A stretch of DNA of 64,000 bases from CAZOBJ01 sp964577825. GTDB taxonomy: Bacteria > Planctomycetota > SZUA-567 > JAFGNG01. The stretch lies in NCBI GenBank assembly GCA_964577825.1, contig CAZOBJ010000004.1, positions 4,266 through 68,265 on the forward strand, in the 5' to 3' direction. The notes under the pieces were generated by a model. It saw nothing but the letters and a program-made list of their open reading frames with translations, was not told where the DNA came from and ran no database searches. Positions 52,929 to 61,154 of the stretch are shown here, one piece after another; within the stretch, counting starts at the first letter, position 1, and each line of letters begins with the position of its first letter. The translations under genes were made by a program, and so were the position numbers.

Positions 52929-54001
52929 GCGAGGTGCTGCGCACCGACCGGCTGACCGTGTCCGTGGGCGAATTCACCCTGGGGCCGATCTCCCTGGCCC
53001 TGGAGCGCAGCGACTACCTGGTGCTCCTGGGCCCGTCGGGCTGCGGCAAGACCACGCTCTTGCGCTCGGTGGCCGGGTTCCTGCCCGTGGGACCGCGCAC
53101 GATCTTCCTGGAGGGGCGGGACGTCTCGCAAGATCCGCCGCAGCGACGGCGCATCGGATACGTGGCCCAGCACGCGGACCTGTTTCCGCACCTGACCGTG
53201 GCGGAGAACATCGCCTTCGGGCTGCGCTACGCCCCGGTGCCCCGGGACAAGCGAGCCGCGCACGTGGCGCGCATCGCGCGGCTTATGGGCGTGGACGGGT
53301 TTCTCTCGCGCGCCCCGGATACGCTGTCCGGAGGCGAGGCGCGCCGGGTGGCCCTGGCCCGCAGCTTGGCCGTGCGGCCCCGGGTGCTCCTGTTGGACGA
53401 GCCGCTGAGCATGCTCGACCCGAACGCACGCGCCGGGATGCGCCGAGCCCTGGCCGCGGTGCACGAGGAGCTGGGCACGGCCACGATCCACGTGACCCAC
53501 GACCGCGAGGAGGCCTGGTCCATGCGCAGCCGGGTCGCGGTCATGCACGCGGGCCGCATCGAGCAGACCGGGCCCGTGGAGGTCTTGTTCCGCAGGCCCC
53601 GGGCCATGTTCGTGGCCCGGTTCCTGGGCGCGGGTGACGTGGTGCCCGCGCGCTTCGAACAGCAGGCCGGGCAATGGACCGCGCGCGTCGGACGGGCGCG
53701 GCTTCCTGTATCCGAGCCGCCGAGAGCGGTCCGAGGGCACGTGTTCGTGCGGCCGGGTGCGCTGCGATTGGCCGCCGACGATGAGCGCGCCGAGGCCCAG
53801 GGAACGGTGCGCGGGCTCGCGGATCGAGGCCGATGGCGCGAGGTGAGCGTGGAGGTCGAGGGAGAGACGCCGCTGACGGTACATGCGCTAGAGGAGGAGG
53901 ACCGGCTCCCTCGACCCGGGGAAGCCGTGGGCCTGCGCGTTCTGGGCCCGGTCCATCCGTTGATCGAGGAATCGCCGAGCCCCGAGGAGGTGCAGGCGTG
54001 A
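52925..54001 (+). CDS. ABC transporter ATPase (molybdate/tungstate type)
   Basis: 358 residues from ATG 52925 overlapping the permease stop as ATGA. Walker A is GPSGCGKTT (residues 36-44), the signature LSGGE lies at 134-138, and Walker B is VLLLDEP (154-160), followed by the switch histidine in HVTHDREEAW. A C-terminal domain of about 120 residues (VFVRPGALRLAADDE; LTVHALEEEDRLPRPGEAV) resembles the TOBE/MOP oxyanion-binding domain of ModC and CysA. Together with the lipoprotein and permease it forms one importer. Its stop overlaps the next start as GTGA. Confidence 0.93.
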   Translation: MSEVLRTDRLTVSVGEFTLGPISLALERSDYLVLLGPSGCGKTTLLRSVAGFLPVGPRTIFLEGRDVSQDPPQRRRIGYVAQHADLFPHLTVAENIAFGLRYAPVPRDKRAAHVARIARLMGVDGFLSRAPDTLSGGEARRVALARSLAVRPRVLLLDEPLSMLDPNARAGMRRALAAVHEELGTATIHVTHDREEAWSMRSRVAVMHAGRIEQTGPVEVLFRRPRAMFVARFLGAGDVVPARFEQQAGQWTARVGRARLPVSEPPRAVRGHVFVRPGALRLAADDERAEAQGTVRGLADRGRWREVSVEVEGETPLTVHALEEEDRLPRPGEAVGLRVLGPVHPLIEESPSPEEVQA

Positions 54002-55062
54002 TCGAGCGAATCGAGGCGGCGCTGGCCGGGGCCTCGTCCAACGTCAAGCTCATGGAGAACGCCCTCACCGGTCTCGAGGGCAGCTACGTGGAGCTTTTGA
54101 CCATCCTGGCCCTGGGGCTGCTCGCCGTCATCCCCATCGTCGTGCCGCAACATCGGCGGCAGGTGTACCGGCATCTCAATCAGGTCTTCGGCATCTGCGT
54201 GTTCGTGTTCGTGGTGTTCACCTGCCTGGGCGTGTTCGGCATGATCCGCAATTTCCACCGAGGCCTCAACGAGATCGGGCGCGAGAACGTGATCGCCCTG
54301 TACTACTGCTCCGTGCCCGTGACCGTGCTTGTCACCAGCATGATCTTCGGCCCCATGTTCTGCGGATGGATCTGCCCCACGGGCGCCTTGCAGGAATTCT
54401 CCGGGATGCTCCTGCGCGGGTGGCACCGCGCGCGCAAGCGGGCGAGATATCCGTTCTCCTGGCTCATGCTGGGCACGACCATGGCGGTCGCGGGCGTGTT
54501 CCTGTTGTGGATGAAGCGCCTCGCGGACACGCGCACCTTCTTCGTGGAGGACGCCAGCATCTACTGGTCCGAGGTGCTGATCCTCATCCTGTTCCTGCTG
54601 GTCTGGCGGATGGGGGCCTGGGACCGGCGGCTGCGGCGCCTGCGCGTGGTCAGCCTCGCGATCATCCTCATCGCGGCCGTGGCGCAACTGAAGGTCACCT
54701 CGCCCGTGCACTTCGGGTTCAGCAAGGTGTACGACCCCGCCTCGATCCTGGCCACGGTGATGGTGGTGCTCGCCGCGCTGGTGGTGCCCAACGTGTGGTG
54801 CCGGTACCTGTGCCCGTGGCGCGAGGCCATCGCCTGGGCGGCCCGGCACAGTGTGCGCCACCTGGAGACCGACCCGGACAAATGCACCCGATGCGGGACG
54901 TGCAATGACGTGTGCAACGTGGACGCCATCGACCGCGGCCGGGTAGAGCCCCGCGAGTGCCATATGTGCATGAAGTGCGTGGACGCCTGCCCGACGGAGG
55001 CGATCTCCATACACGACCGCTGGCCCCACAAGGAACAGTCCGCCGAGAGGGCGGGCTCGTGA
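53998..55062 (+). CDS. NapH-like membrane iron-sulfur protein (second)
   Basis: 354 residues from GTG 53998, seven bases after GAGGAGG. Five to six hydrophobic helices carry the paired motifs CGWICP (Cys122, Cys126) and CRYLCP (Cys268, Cys272). The C-terminus has two [4Fe-4S] motifs (Cys296/299/302/306 and Cys321/324/327/331). The layout is that of NapH-type quinol-linked ferredoxin proteins, but it is clearly different in sequence from the first one in this operon. It may work with the beta-propeller protein encoded next, whose start overlaps its stop as GTGA. Confidence 0.88.
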   Translation: MIERIEAALAGASSNVKLMENALTGLEGSYVELLTILALGLLAVIPIVVPQHRRQVYRHLNQVFGICVFVFVVFTCLGVFGMIRNFHRGLNEIGRENVIALYYCSVPVTVLVTSMIFGPMFCGWICPTGALQEFSGMLLRGWHRARKRARYPFSWLMLGTTMAVAGVFLLWMKRLADTRTFFVEDASIYWSEVLILILFLLVWRMGAWDRRLRRLRVVSLAIILIAAVAQLKVTSPVHFGFSKVYDPASILATVMVVLAALVVPNVWCRYLCPWREAIAWAARHSVRHLETDPDKCTRCGTCNDVCNVDAIDRGRVEPRECHMCMKCVDACPTEAISIHDRWPHKEQSAERAGS

Positions 55063-56510
55063 GCGGGCGCCGCGCCGCGCTGGTGCTCCTGACGGCCGTG
55101 TGGGCATGCGCGCCGGTGCCGGCCGATCCGGGCACCTGGCCGAGCCTGCGCGACGGGTCCGACGCCAACGCGACCTGCACCTGGCCGGGACCGGACCCGG
55201 CGCCGGACATCCGCGAGTGGCACTTCACCCACAAGGGGGGCCGGCGGTACAAGATGGGCCTGGCCGTGTGGGCCTCGCCCGCGCTCGCGATTGTGCAGGG
55301 CCGGCCCATGGCCTTCATCGGCGGGTATGGACAGACCCTGCACGCGCTGGACCTGGCCGCGAAGGAGCGAATCTGGTTCAAAATCACCAACGGAGAGATC
55401 GGCACCGCGCCCGCGGTGGGCCGCGCGGACGGGCGGCAGGTGGTGTACTGGGGCTCGGCGGACCGCTGGGTGTACGCGCACGACGCGGCGACCGGCCGGC
55501 GGGTCTGGTCGCGCGAGCTCGTGGCGCCCAGCCCGACCATGGCCGCGGCGCAGGTCTCCAGCCCCCTGCTGCACGAGGGCACGATGTATATCGCCTGCTT
55601 TGTGCATGACCGCGCCCTGGCCCGCAACAAGCAGGTCGCGCGCCTGTACGCCCTGGACATGGCCACGGGCGAGGTGCGCTGGTCGCGGGTCGTGTCGAAC
55701 GGGCCCGTGAGCTCGCCCGTGGGCCGGGATCTGGACAATCGGTTCCATCTGTGGATCGCCGCGCGCAAGGGCCTGCTGCAGTGCTTCGACGTCTCCGGCG
55801 AGCGCCCGGTGCGGCGATGGACCTACCAGATCGCGCACGAGGTCTTCGGCAGCCCTGCGGTCGAGCCCGATGGAGACGAGCCGCTCCTGTTCCTGGGCAG
55901 CAAGTTCGGCAACCTGAACGCGATCAACGCGCGCACGGGCCAGCGGGTGTGGAACCGGATGGCCGGCAACTGGATCGACAACACCGCGTGCCTGGCCGCG
56001 GTGGACGGCGAGCGGGTGGTGTTCGTGGGCTCCCATGACTACAAGGTCTACGCCTTTCGCGCGCGAGACGGGAAGGAACTGTGGAGCCGGCCCTTGGGCG
56101 GCGAGGTGTACTCCGCGCCCTGCTTCTTTCGCGAATCCGCGGGCCCGGCCATCGCCGTAAGCGCCCTGGACGACCACCTGTACGTGCTCGACGCGCGCAC
56201 GGGCGAGATCCGCACAAGCTACTTCACCGGCAGGCCCATCTGGGACAAGGTGCCCAAGGGCGAGACCCTATGGGGCTCGCCCGTCGCGTTCCAGGCTGGC
56301 GACCAGACGGCCGTGGTGCACGGCTCGTTCAACGACACGGTGTACGTGTTGCCCCTGGAGGGCGAGGTGAGCCTGCGCGCCCAGGCGCGAAGCTCTGCCG
56401 AGCTTTGGTGGGGACTGCTGGTTGTGCTGGGCTTGTTTCTGGGCGTGGTGCTTCCGGTGGTCCTGTGGTGGCCGGGGCCTGCGCGCGGTCAGGGCGCGGT
56501 TCGGGAATGA
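55059..56510 (+). CDS. PQQ-like beta-propeller protein, exported and membrane-anchored
   Basis: 483 residues from GTG 55059. A signal peptide (MSGRRAALVLLTAVWACAPV) is followed by about seven propeller blades with repeats like HALDLAAKERIWFKITNGE, VYAHDAATGRRVWSREL and VYAFRARDGKELWSRPL. A single C-terminal transmembrane helix (LVVLGLFLGVVLPVVLWW) ends the protein. The propeller therefore faces outward while tethered to the inner membrane. No haem motif or PQQ-dehydrogenase active-site cluster is evident, so redox activity is unproven; it could be a scaffold for the membrane iron-sulfur proteins. It is the last gene of the operon and ends 24 bp before a convergent gene. Confidence 0.85.
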   Translation: MSGRRAALVLLTAVWACAPVPADPGTWPSLRDGSDANATCTWPGPDPAPDIREWHFTHKGGRRYKMGLAVWASPALAIVQGRPMAFIGGYGQTLHALDLAAKERIWFKITNGEIGTAPAVGRADGRQVVYWGSADRWVYAHDAATGRRVWSRELVAPSPTMAAAQVSSPLLHEGTMYIACFVHDRALARNKQVARLYALDMATGEVRWSRVVSNGPVSSPVGRDLDNRFHLWIAARKGLLQCFDVSGERPVRRWTYQIAHEVFGSPAVEPDGDEPLLFLGSKFGNLNAINARTGQRVWNRMAGNWIDNTACLAAVDGERVVFVGSHDYKVYAFRARDGKELWSRPLGGEVYSAPCFFRESAGPAIAVSALDDHLYVLDARTGEIRTSYFTGRPIWDKVPKGETLWGSPVAFQAGDQTAVVHGSFNDTVYVLPLEGEVSLRAQARSSAELWWGLLVVLGLFLGVVLPVVLWWPGPARGQGAVRE

Positions 56511-56534
56511 TCCGCGGGCGCGTCCGGACCGAGG

Positions 56535-56729
56535 TCAGGCTACGGCGTAGTCGACCCGCGGCGCTTCGACGCGGGGCGCGCGGTCCCGCAGGGCCCGGGC
56601 CTCGCGCAGGGCGCGGGCCAGGCACTCGGGGCAATAGCCGTGGCTTACGCGGCTCGGGTCTGCGGGCGCAGCGTGGATCCAGTGTTTGCCCTGCGCCAGA
56701 CGGCCGCATACACAACAGACGCACTGCAT
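56535..56729 (-). CDS. Small zinc-ribbon protein (response-regulator-tail type)
   Basis: 64 residues from ATG 56727-56729, seven bases after AAGGAGGA, a strong ribosome site. CxxC at Cys6/Cys8 region (CCVCGRLAQGKHW) and SHGYCPECLARAL form a zinc-ribbon pattern. It is the same arrangement that often ends PAS- or receiver-domain signalling proteins (a CxxC near the start, a tryptophan, then SHGxCPxC). Here it is a separate gene, 62 bp downstream of a receiver-domain protein on the same strand. It probably works with that protein. Its role is unknown; binding of metal is inferred from the cysteines. Confidence 0.72.
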   Translation of the reverse strand: MQCVCCVCGRLAQGKHWIHAAPADPSRVSHGYCPECLARALREARALRDRAPRVEAPRVDYAVA

Positions 56730-56791
56730 GTTGGGTCCTCCTTCTACATCCATTAGCGGCGCCCCGCGGGGCGACTTGAGCCACACCCCCG

Positions 56792-57856
56792 TCAAAACCC
56801 GAGATTGGCGAGCCGGCGGACCTCGCGGCGCGCGAGCCCGTAGATGCGGAAGATCCGGTCGTTCACCTGTTCGAGGGCCTGCTCGGCCGGCGGGGTGTGC
56901 GGCCCGGTCTCCACGGTCTCCACGAGCGAGGCGATCTCTTCCTGCACGGAGGGTTCGGGCACGGCCACAGGCAGCCCCTGGAGATCCACGGTGCGCAGCA
57001 TGGTGGCCAGGTTGTCGTGCTCGGGCAGGGGCCGGATGCGCCGCAGGAAGAAGTCCATGAGCCGGCTGTTGAGGAGCGCGGCCACGTACCTGCGGTCCAG
57101 GCCCTTGGCCGGCACCACGCCGTAGACGCCGCCGTTGATGAACATGGCGCCGTAGTCGACCGCTGCGACAAGCGGCGGGGCGCTGCGGCGGACCACGACC
57201 TTGAGACTGCGCAACAGGTCCTCGTCCGGCACCCGAAGAAGCTGGCGGCGGTCGTAGCGCACGTGCGTTCCGGTGTACAGGATCTCGAACGAGCGCACGT
57301 CCGTCTCCACGAGCACGGGCTGCCAGGGCGGTCCGCGCCGGGCCTCGGCGAGCTGGGTGTGCGCGTCGCGCGGGGTGAGCCCGGCGAACACCTCGGCTAC
57401 GTCCCCGAGGGTGCGGGTCTCCTCCAGGATGCGCGCGAACGCTTCGCGCAGCGGCTTGGGCGCCTGTAGGCCGGGAGGGCGCTCGTCCGCCTCCGGGCGC
57501 ACCAGTCCCTTGACCCTGCGGGCCAGCGCGTCCGGGGTGAAGGGCTTGTGCAACAGGGCGGTGGCCCCGGCCTCGAGCAGGCTCTCGGTCGTGGACATGT
57601 CCGCGCGCTCGCACAGCACCAGGATCGGCATTTCTTTCAGGCCCTGGATCTTGCGAAGCGCTTTGCACACCGCCCCGGCCGGCGCGTCGGGCGCGTCCTC
57701 GTCCAGGATCGTGGCCTGGGGGTGTTCGGTGCGGGCCTGGTCCACCCCGTCGAGCGCGGTGGAGGCGAACAGGACCTGAAAGCCTTCCACGCGCAGACGC
57801 CGGCGAAGCCGGTCTCGCAAAGGGGTGTCGTCTTGGATGAGCAAAACCTTGGGCAT
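56792..57856 (-). CDS. Receiver domain fused to TaqI-like DNA-recognition domain
   Basis: 354 residues from ATG 57854-57856, after GGGAGG. Residues 1-118 are a CheY-like receiver with Asp9-Asp10, phosphoacceptor Asp52 (ILDEDAP) and Lys104 (HKPF); the usual Thr/Ser is replaced by Cys82. Residues from about 150 to the end match a TaqI-like or type I specificity target-recognition domain: LGDVAEVFAGLTPRDAH, then INGGVYGVVPAKGLDRRYV, AALLNSRLMDFFLRR, LPVAVPEPSVQEEIASLVE, and the closing IYGLARREVRRLA. No methyltransferase motif (NPPY) or nuclease motif is present. It may be a phosphorylation-controlled DNA-binding protein. The frame is continuous, so the fusion is real. Confidence 0.83.
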   Translation of the reverse strand: MPKVLLIQDDTPLRDRLRRRLRVEGFQVLFASTALDGVDQARTEHPQATILDEDAPDAPAGAVCKALRKIQGLKEMPILVLCERADMSTTESLLEAGATALLHKPFTPDALARRVKGLVRPEADERPPGLQAPKPLREAFARILEETRTLGDVAEVFAGLTPRDAHTQLAEARRGPPWQPVLVETDVRSFEILYTGTHVRYDRRQLLRVPDEDLLRSLKVVVRRSAPPLVAAVDYGAMFINGGVYGVVPAKGLDRRYVAALLNSRLMDFFLRRIRPLPEHDNLATMLRTVDLQGLPVAVPEPSVQEEIASLVETVETGPHTPPAEQALEQVNDRIFRIYGLARREVRRLANLGF

Positions 57857-58046
57857 GTCCAGGTGCCTCCCGCGGCCGCGGCGCACCCGCAGGTGCCGGA
57901 ACAGGGCCGTCTCACCAAGCGTCAGCACAGACATCACCGGTCTCCGTGGTCCGGACGCGCCCATCGGCCGAAGATCGCGACGCGCGGCCGGTTGCATCCT
58001 ACTAGGATTATCGGCCATACGGGATCGGTGATGCAGGCAAGTTCGG

Positions 58047-58859
58047 CTATCGCGCTCCGGTGCGCAGGCGGCGCACCGCGGTCTCCACGTCCGTCTGCAC
58101 GAGCAGGCTCTCGCCCACGAGCGCCGCGGCGACACCCGCCTCGGCCAAACGGCGCAAGTCCTGCGCAGAGGTGATGCCGCTCTCCGCGACCACGGGCACG
58201 GTCTCGGGGATGCGCGCGCGCAGGCGGTAGGTGGTCTGCACGTCCACCACGAAGGTGTCCAGGTCGCGGTTGTTCACGCCGATGAGCGGCGCCTGGGCTG
58301 CGAGCGCCACCTCAAGGTCCGCCTCGTCGTGGATCTCCGTCAGGGGTGTGAGGCCCAGCGCCACGGCGGCCTGCAACAGCGCTTCCAGGTCCTTGCGGGC
58401 GAGCATCCGGGCGATACAGAGCACTGCGTCCGCTCCGGCGGCCCGGGCCTCTGCGACCTGGGCCGGATGCAGCAGGAAGTCCTTGCGCAACACGGGCAGG
58501 GCGCTGGCCGCTCTCGCCTGACGCAAATCGTTGAGCGACCCCTGGAAATAGGTCTCGTCCGTGAGGCAGCTGAGGGCCGCCGCGCCCCCGCGCGTATAGG
58601 CCGCGGCGAGCGCGGTCGGGTCGAAGTCCTTGCGCAACAGGCCTTTGGAGGGACTGGTGTGCTTGATCTCCGCGATGATCCGTACGTCCGGTCCCGTGGC
58701 AATCGCGCGGAAGAAGTCGCGCGGCGGATCCGTTCGCGAGGCCTCGCGCGCTCGTTCGAAAAGGGCTTGCTCCGAGGTCCGGGCCAGGAGGCGCGCGATC
58801 TCCTCTTGCTTCGTCGCCTGGATGCGGCCCAGGATGGGCGGCAGGGGCCGGTCGGCCAT
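58047..58859 (-). CDS. trpC: Indole-3-glycerol phosphate synthase
   Basis: 270 residues from ATG 58857-58859. It closes the indole ring in tryptophan synthesis, converting carboxyphenylamino-deoxyribulose phosphate to indole-3-glycerol phosphate. The TIM-barrel motifs are present: EIKHTSPSKG near residue 64, VLRKDFL near 128, LIGVNNRDLDTF, and VAESGI. It begins 2 bp after the stop of the DUF3604 gene and is followed by the receiver protein 190 bp downstream. No other trp gene lies beside it. Confidence 0.97.
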   Translation of the reverse strand: MADRPLPPILGRIQATKQEEIARLLARTSEQALFERAREASRTDPPRDFFRAIATGPDVRIIAEIKHTSPSKGLLRKDFDPTALAAAYTRGGAAALSCLTDETYFQGSLNDLRQARAASALPVLRKDFLLHPAQVAEARAAGADAVLCIARMLARKDLEALLQAAVALGLTPLTEIHDEADLEVALAAQAPLIGVNNRDLDTFVVDVQTTYRLRARIPETVPVVAESGITSAQDLRRLAEAGVAAALVGESLLVQTDVETAVRRLRTGAR

Positions 58860-58861
58860 GG

Positions 58862-60328
58862 TCAGGTTCCCCCCCACACAGGACTGGACCACGCCATGTC
58901 GCCCGTGGCTGTGAGTACGCGCACATACGCCCACTCGTCGGGCCCCAGGGGTTCGATGTCGCGCGTGGCCTGCACCACGCGCGGGTCCTCATCCGGGGTG
59001 AGCGTGAGCGCACGCTCCCCGCCGCGCACGAGCGCGGCCTCGCGCACCCCGTCCTCGGATGCGGCGCGCACGGTCAGGGTGCTCTTGCCCGCCGCGTTGT
59101 CAAAGGTCGCGTCCAGATAGATACGCCGCCGGGTGGTGGCATAGGTCCGGTGGGTCTGGATCGCGTCGTACACGGCCTCGCGCGTGAGCGCAGGAACGAC
59201 CGCGGCCGTGAATCCCTGCGGATGCATCATGCCGAACAGCTCGAAATAGCGCCCCTGCTCGGAGGTGAGGTCGTCGCCCGGCCGTCCGTCATGGATGTCG
59301 CCGCCGCCCACGAATCCGAATCGGTAGCCGCGATTCAGCGCGTCGACCACGTGTCGGCCGGCTCGTTCGCCCCGGTTGAATCGGATCGGGCGCGGATTGC
59401 CCTGCTCGGCCGGGCATTCGCTGTTGCCCCACACCGAGTAGATTTCCACGGCCTTCTCGAACTGCGGGTTCCAGCCGTGGCTCCAGTCTGCGCCCAAGGG
59501 GGCGCTCGCGGTGTGGTGCGGAATGACCAGCGCCTCCACGCCCCGGAGTTTGTCCCACAGCTTGTCCAGGGTGTCGGCGCCCGGGTCGCGCGAGCGCAGG
59601 ATGGGCCCATCGTCGCCGCGGAAGTAAATGTTGCGATGTCCGAAGTTGCCGGCCCCGTCGGGCCAGTTGTGGCTCGTCCATTCCTGGCCGACCAGGGTCG
59701 GGAACCGGCCGGGCTCGTTGAAGGCGTTCGTGACCGCCATGAAGTAGTCCCACTGCCAGTCGGTGAGGGGCTCGCTGTGGTCCGAGAGCGCGCCCCAGTC
59801 CAGGAACGCCTCGTCGCGCGCGAACCAGTAGAGCTCCTCCGGGCAGCGCAGCCCGTCGCTGAAGAAGCTCTGCCAGTGCGGGTCACCCCAGTACACGCGG
59901 CGGGCGGGCGGGTCTTCGGATACGTCCATGGCGTTCGCGGACGCGGTGAACCCGCCGGCCGGATCCGTGAAGCGGAGAAAATGCATGCCGGCCGCGGTCC
60001 AGCGGAACGGGCCGAAGCTGCGGATCGGGCGCGGATCGCCCGGATAGGCGCCTTGATCCTTGCCGTCGAAGGTGAGCGTCCTGGGCCCGTCCAGGGCCGG
60101 GTCGTCGTCGACCTCCAGGGCGCCGGTCCATTCCGGCAGCGTGTCGTCCAGGAATCGCAACCCGCGCGTGGCCAGATTGAACTGACTCTGTACGTTCGGC
60201 TTGCGGCGCAGGCAACAATCGGCGAGCTTCGGCTCCACGACCTCGCCGCGCAGCTTGATGCGCACATAGAAGGGCTCGCCGATCTGCACGCGCGACGGCG
60301 TCACGGCGAGCGCGCCGGTTGGGATCAT
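58862..60328 (-). CDS. DUF3604 (PHP-like) protein
   Basis: 488 residues from ATG 60326-60328, six bases after AAAGGAAG. Metal-ligand-like motifs of the PHP type are visible: VYWGDPHWQSFFSDG, LSDHSEP, VIPHHTAS and GGGDIHDGRPGDD, followed by an HPQGF segment and RRIYLDATFD near the C-terminus. This order matches DUF3604, whose enzymatic role is not established; relatives occur beside sulfatases and glycosidases. No signal peptide is present. One variation is DPHWQS where many relatives have a DxHxHs-type motif. It is coupled to trpC (2 bp gap), probably fortuitously. Confidence 0.85.
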   Translation of the reverse strand: MIPTGALAVTPSRVQIGEPFYVRIKLRGEVVEPKLADCCLRRKPNVQSQFNLATRGLRFLDDTLPEWTGALEVDDDPALDGPRTLTFDGKDQGAYPGDPRPIRSFGPFRWTAAGMHFLRFTDPAGGFTASANAMDVSEDPPARRVYWGDPHWQSFFSDGLRCPEELYWFARDEAFLDWGALSDHSEPLTDWQWDYFMAVTNAFNEPGRFPTLVGQEWTSHNWPDGAGNFGHRNIYFRGDDGPILRSRDPGADTLDKLWDKLRGVEALVIPHHTASAPLGADWSHGWNPQFEKAVEIYSVWGNSECPAEQGNPRPIRFNRGERAGRHVVDALNRGYRFGFVGGGDIHDGRPGDDLTSEQGRYFELFGMMHPQGFTAAVVPALTREAVYDAIQTHRTYATTRRRIYLDATFDNAAGKSTLTVRAASEDGVREAALVRGGERALTLTPDEDPRVVQATRDIEPLGPDEWAYVRVLTATGDMAWSSPVWGGT

Positions 60329-60392
60329 TGCGCTTCCTTTCTGGCCGGGGGGTTCGCGGCGGCGTCGATGTCCACAGGGCACGGGGCGTGCA

Positions 60393-61079
60393 TCAGTCCT
60401 GCTGAGGCGCGTCCGTGGCCGCGAACAGGGCCACCTGGCGCTTCATGTCCTGGTCTTCGGGCTCGAGGAAGTACGCGCTCTCGTCCTCGGTGCGCACGAG
60501 CCCGGCCTGCGCGTACTCGTCCAGGATGCGCCCGGCCTCAGCCGCGGACACCCCCAGCTCGCGGGCCAGGTCCCTGAGCGGCACCGCGGTGCCCTGGCGC
60601 TGTGCGCACGCGGCCATCAGCTTGCGCCTGGCGGGGGTGGCCACCAAGCGTTCGTACGCGGCCACCGCACCAGCCTGCGGCTCGGCGGCGGATTCCATGA
60701 GCTGGGCCTGGCGCTTGTTCATCTCTTGCAGGCGCGCGGCCAGGATGCGCGCGAGCTTGAGGGCCAGGGCCGGCGAGTAGTTGAAGAAGTCGACCACTTT
60801 CTCCTGCGGCACGCACAACAGCGACGAGTCCGCGGTCGCGACTACGGTGGCCGAGCGCGGTGCGCCCAGCAGCATGCTCATCTCGCCGAGGTAGGTGTCC
60901 TTCTGGTCGATCGTGGCGATGATCGTCTCGCCGCGGCGGATCTCGACCGCGCCGTCGAGCAGGATGTAGAGCTCTCGGCCCGCCTCGCCCTCGCGGAATA
61001 CGGTCTCTCCGCGCTTGACCTTGCGCCGCAGCTGGTCGAGCAGCTTCTGGCGCTTCTGGTCCTTGTCGTCCGCAGCCAT
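60393..61079 (-). CDS. CRP/FNR-type regulator
   Basis: 228 residues. Residues 15-120 form a cyclic-nucleotide-binding beta-roll (RGETVFREGEAGRELYILLDG; YLGEMSMLLGAPRSATVVA). The C-terminal 80 residues look like a winged helix-turn-helix (VPLRDLARELGVSAAEAGRI, then LDEYAQAGLVRTE). The phosphate-cassette Arg-Ser-Ala is present, so cAMP or a similar ligand may bind. There are no FNR-type cysteines. It lies 64 bp upstream of the DUF3604 gene on the same strand, and could regulate catabolic genes, but no binding site was identified. Confidence 0.88.
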   Translation of the reverse strand: MAADDKDQKRQKLLDQLRRKVKRGETVFREGEAGRELYILLDGAVEIRRGETIIATIDQKDTYLGEMSMLLGAPRSATVVATADSSLLCVPQEKVVDFFNYSPALALKLARILAARLQEMNKRQAQLMESAAEPQAGAVAAYERLVATPARRKLMAACAQRQGTAVPLRDLARELGVSAAEAGRILDEYAQAGLVRTEDESAYFLEPEDQDMKRQVALFAATDAPQQD

Positions 61080-61154
61080 GGCCCTGCCTCCCGAGCCAAT
61101 GTGACACAGGCAGTATAGCAGGCCGTAGCGGTCGGTGCAATCCGCGGGCGGCCC

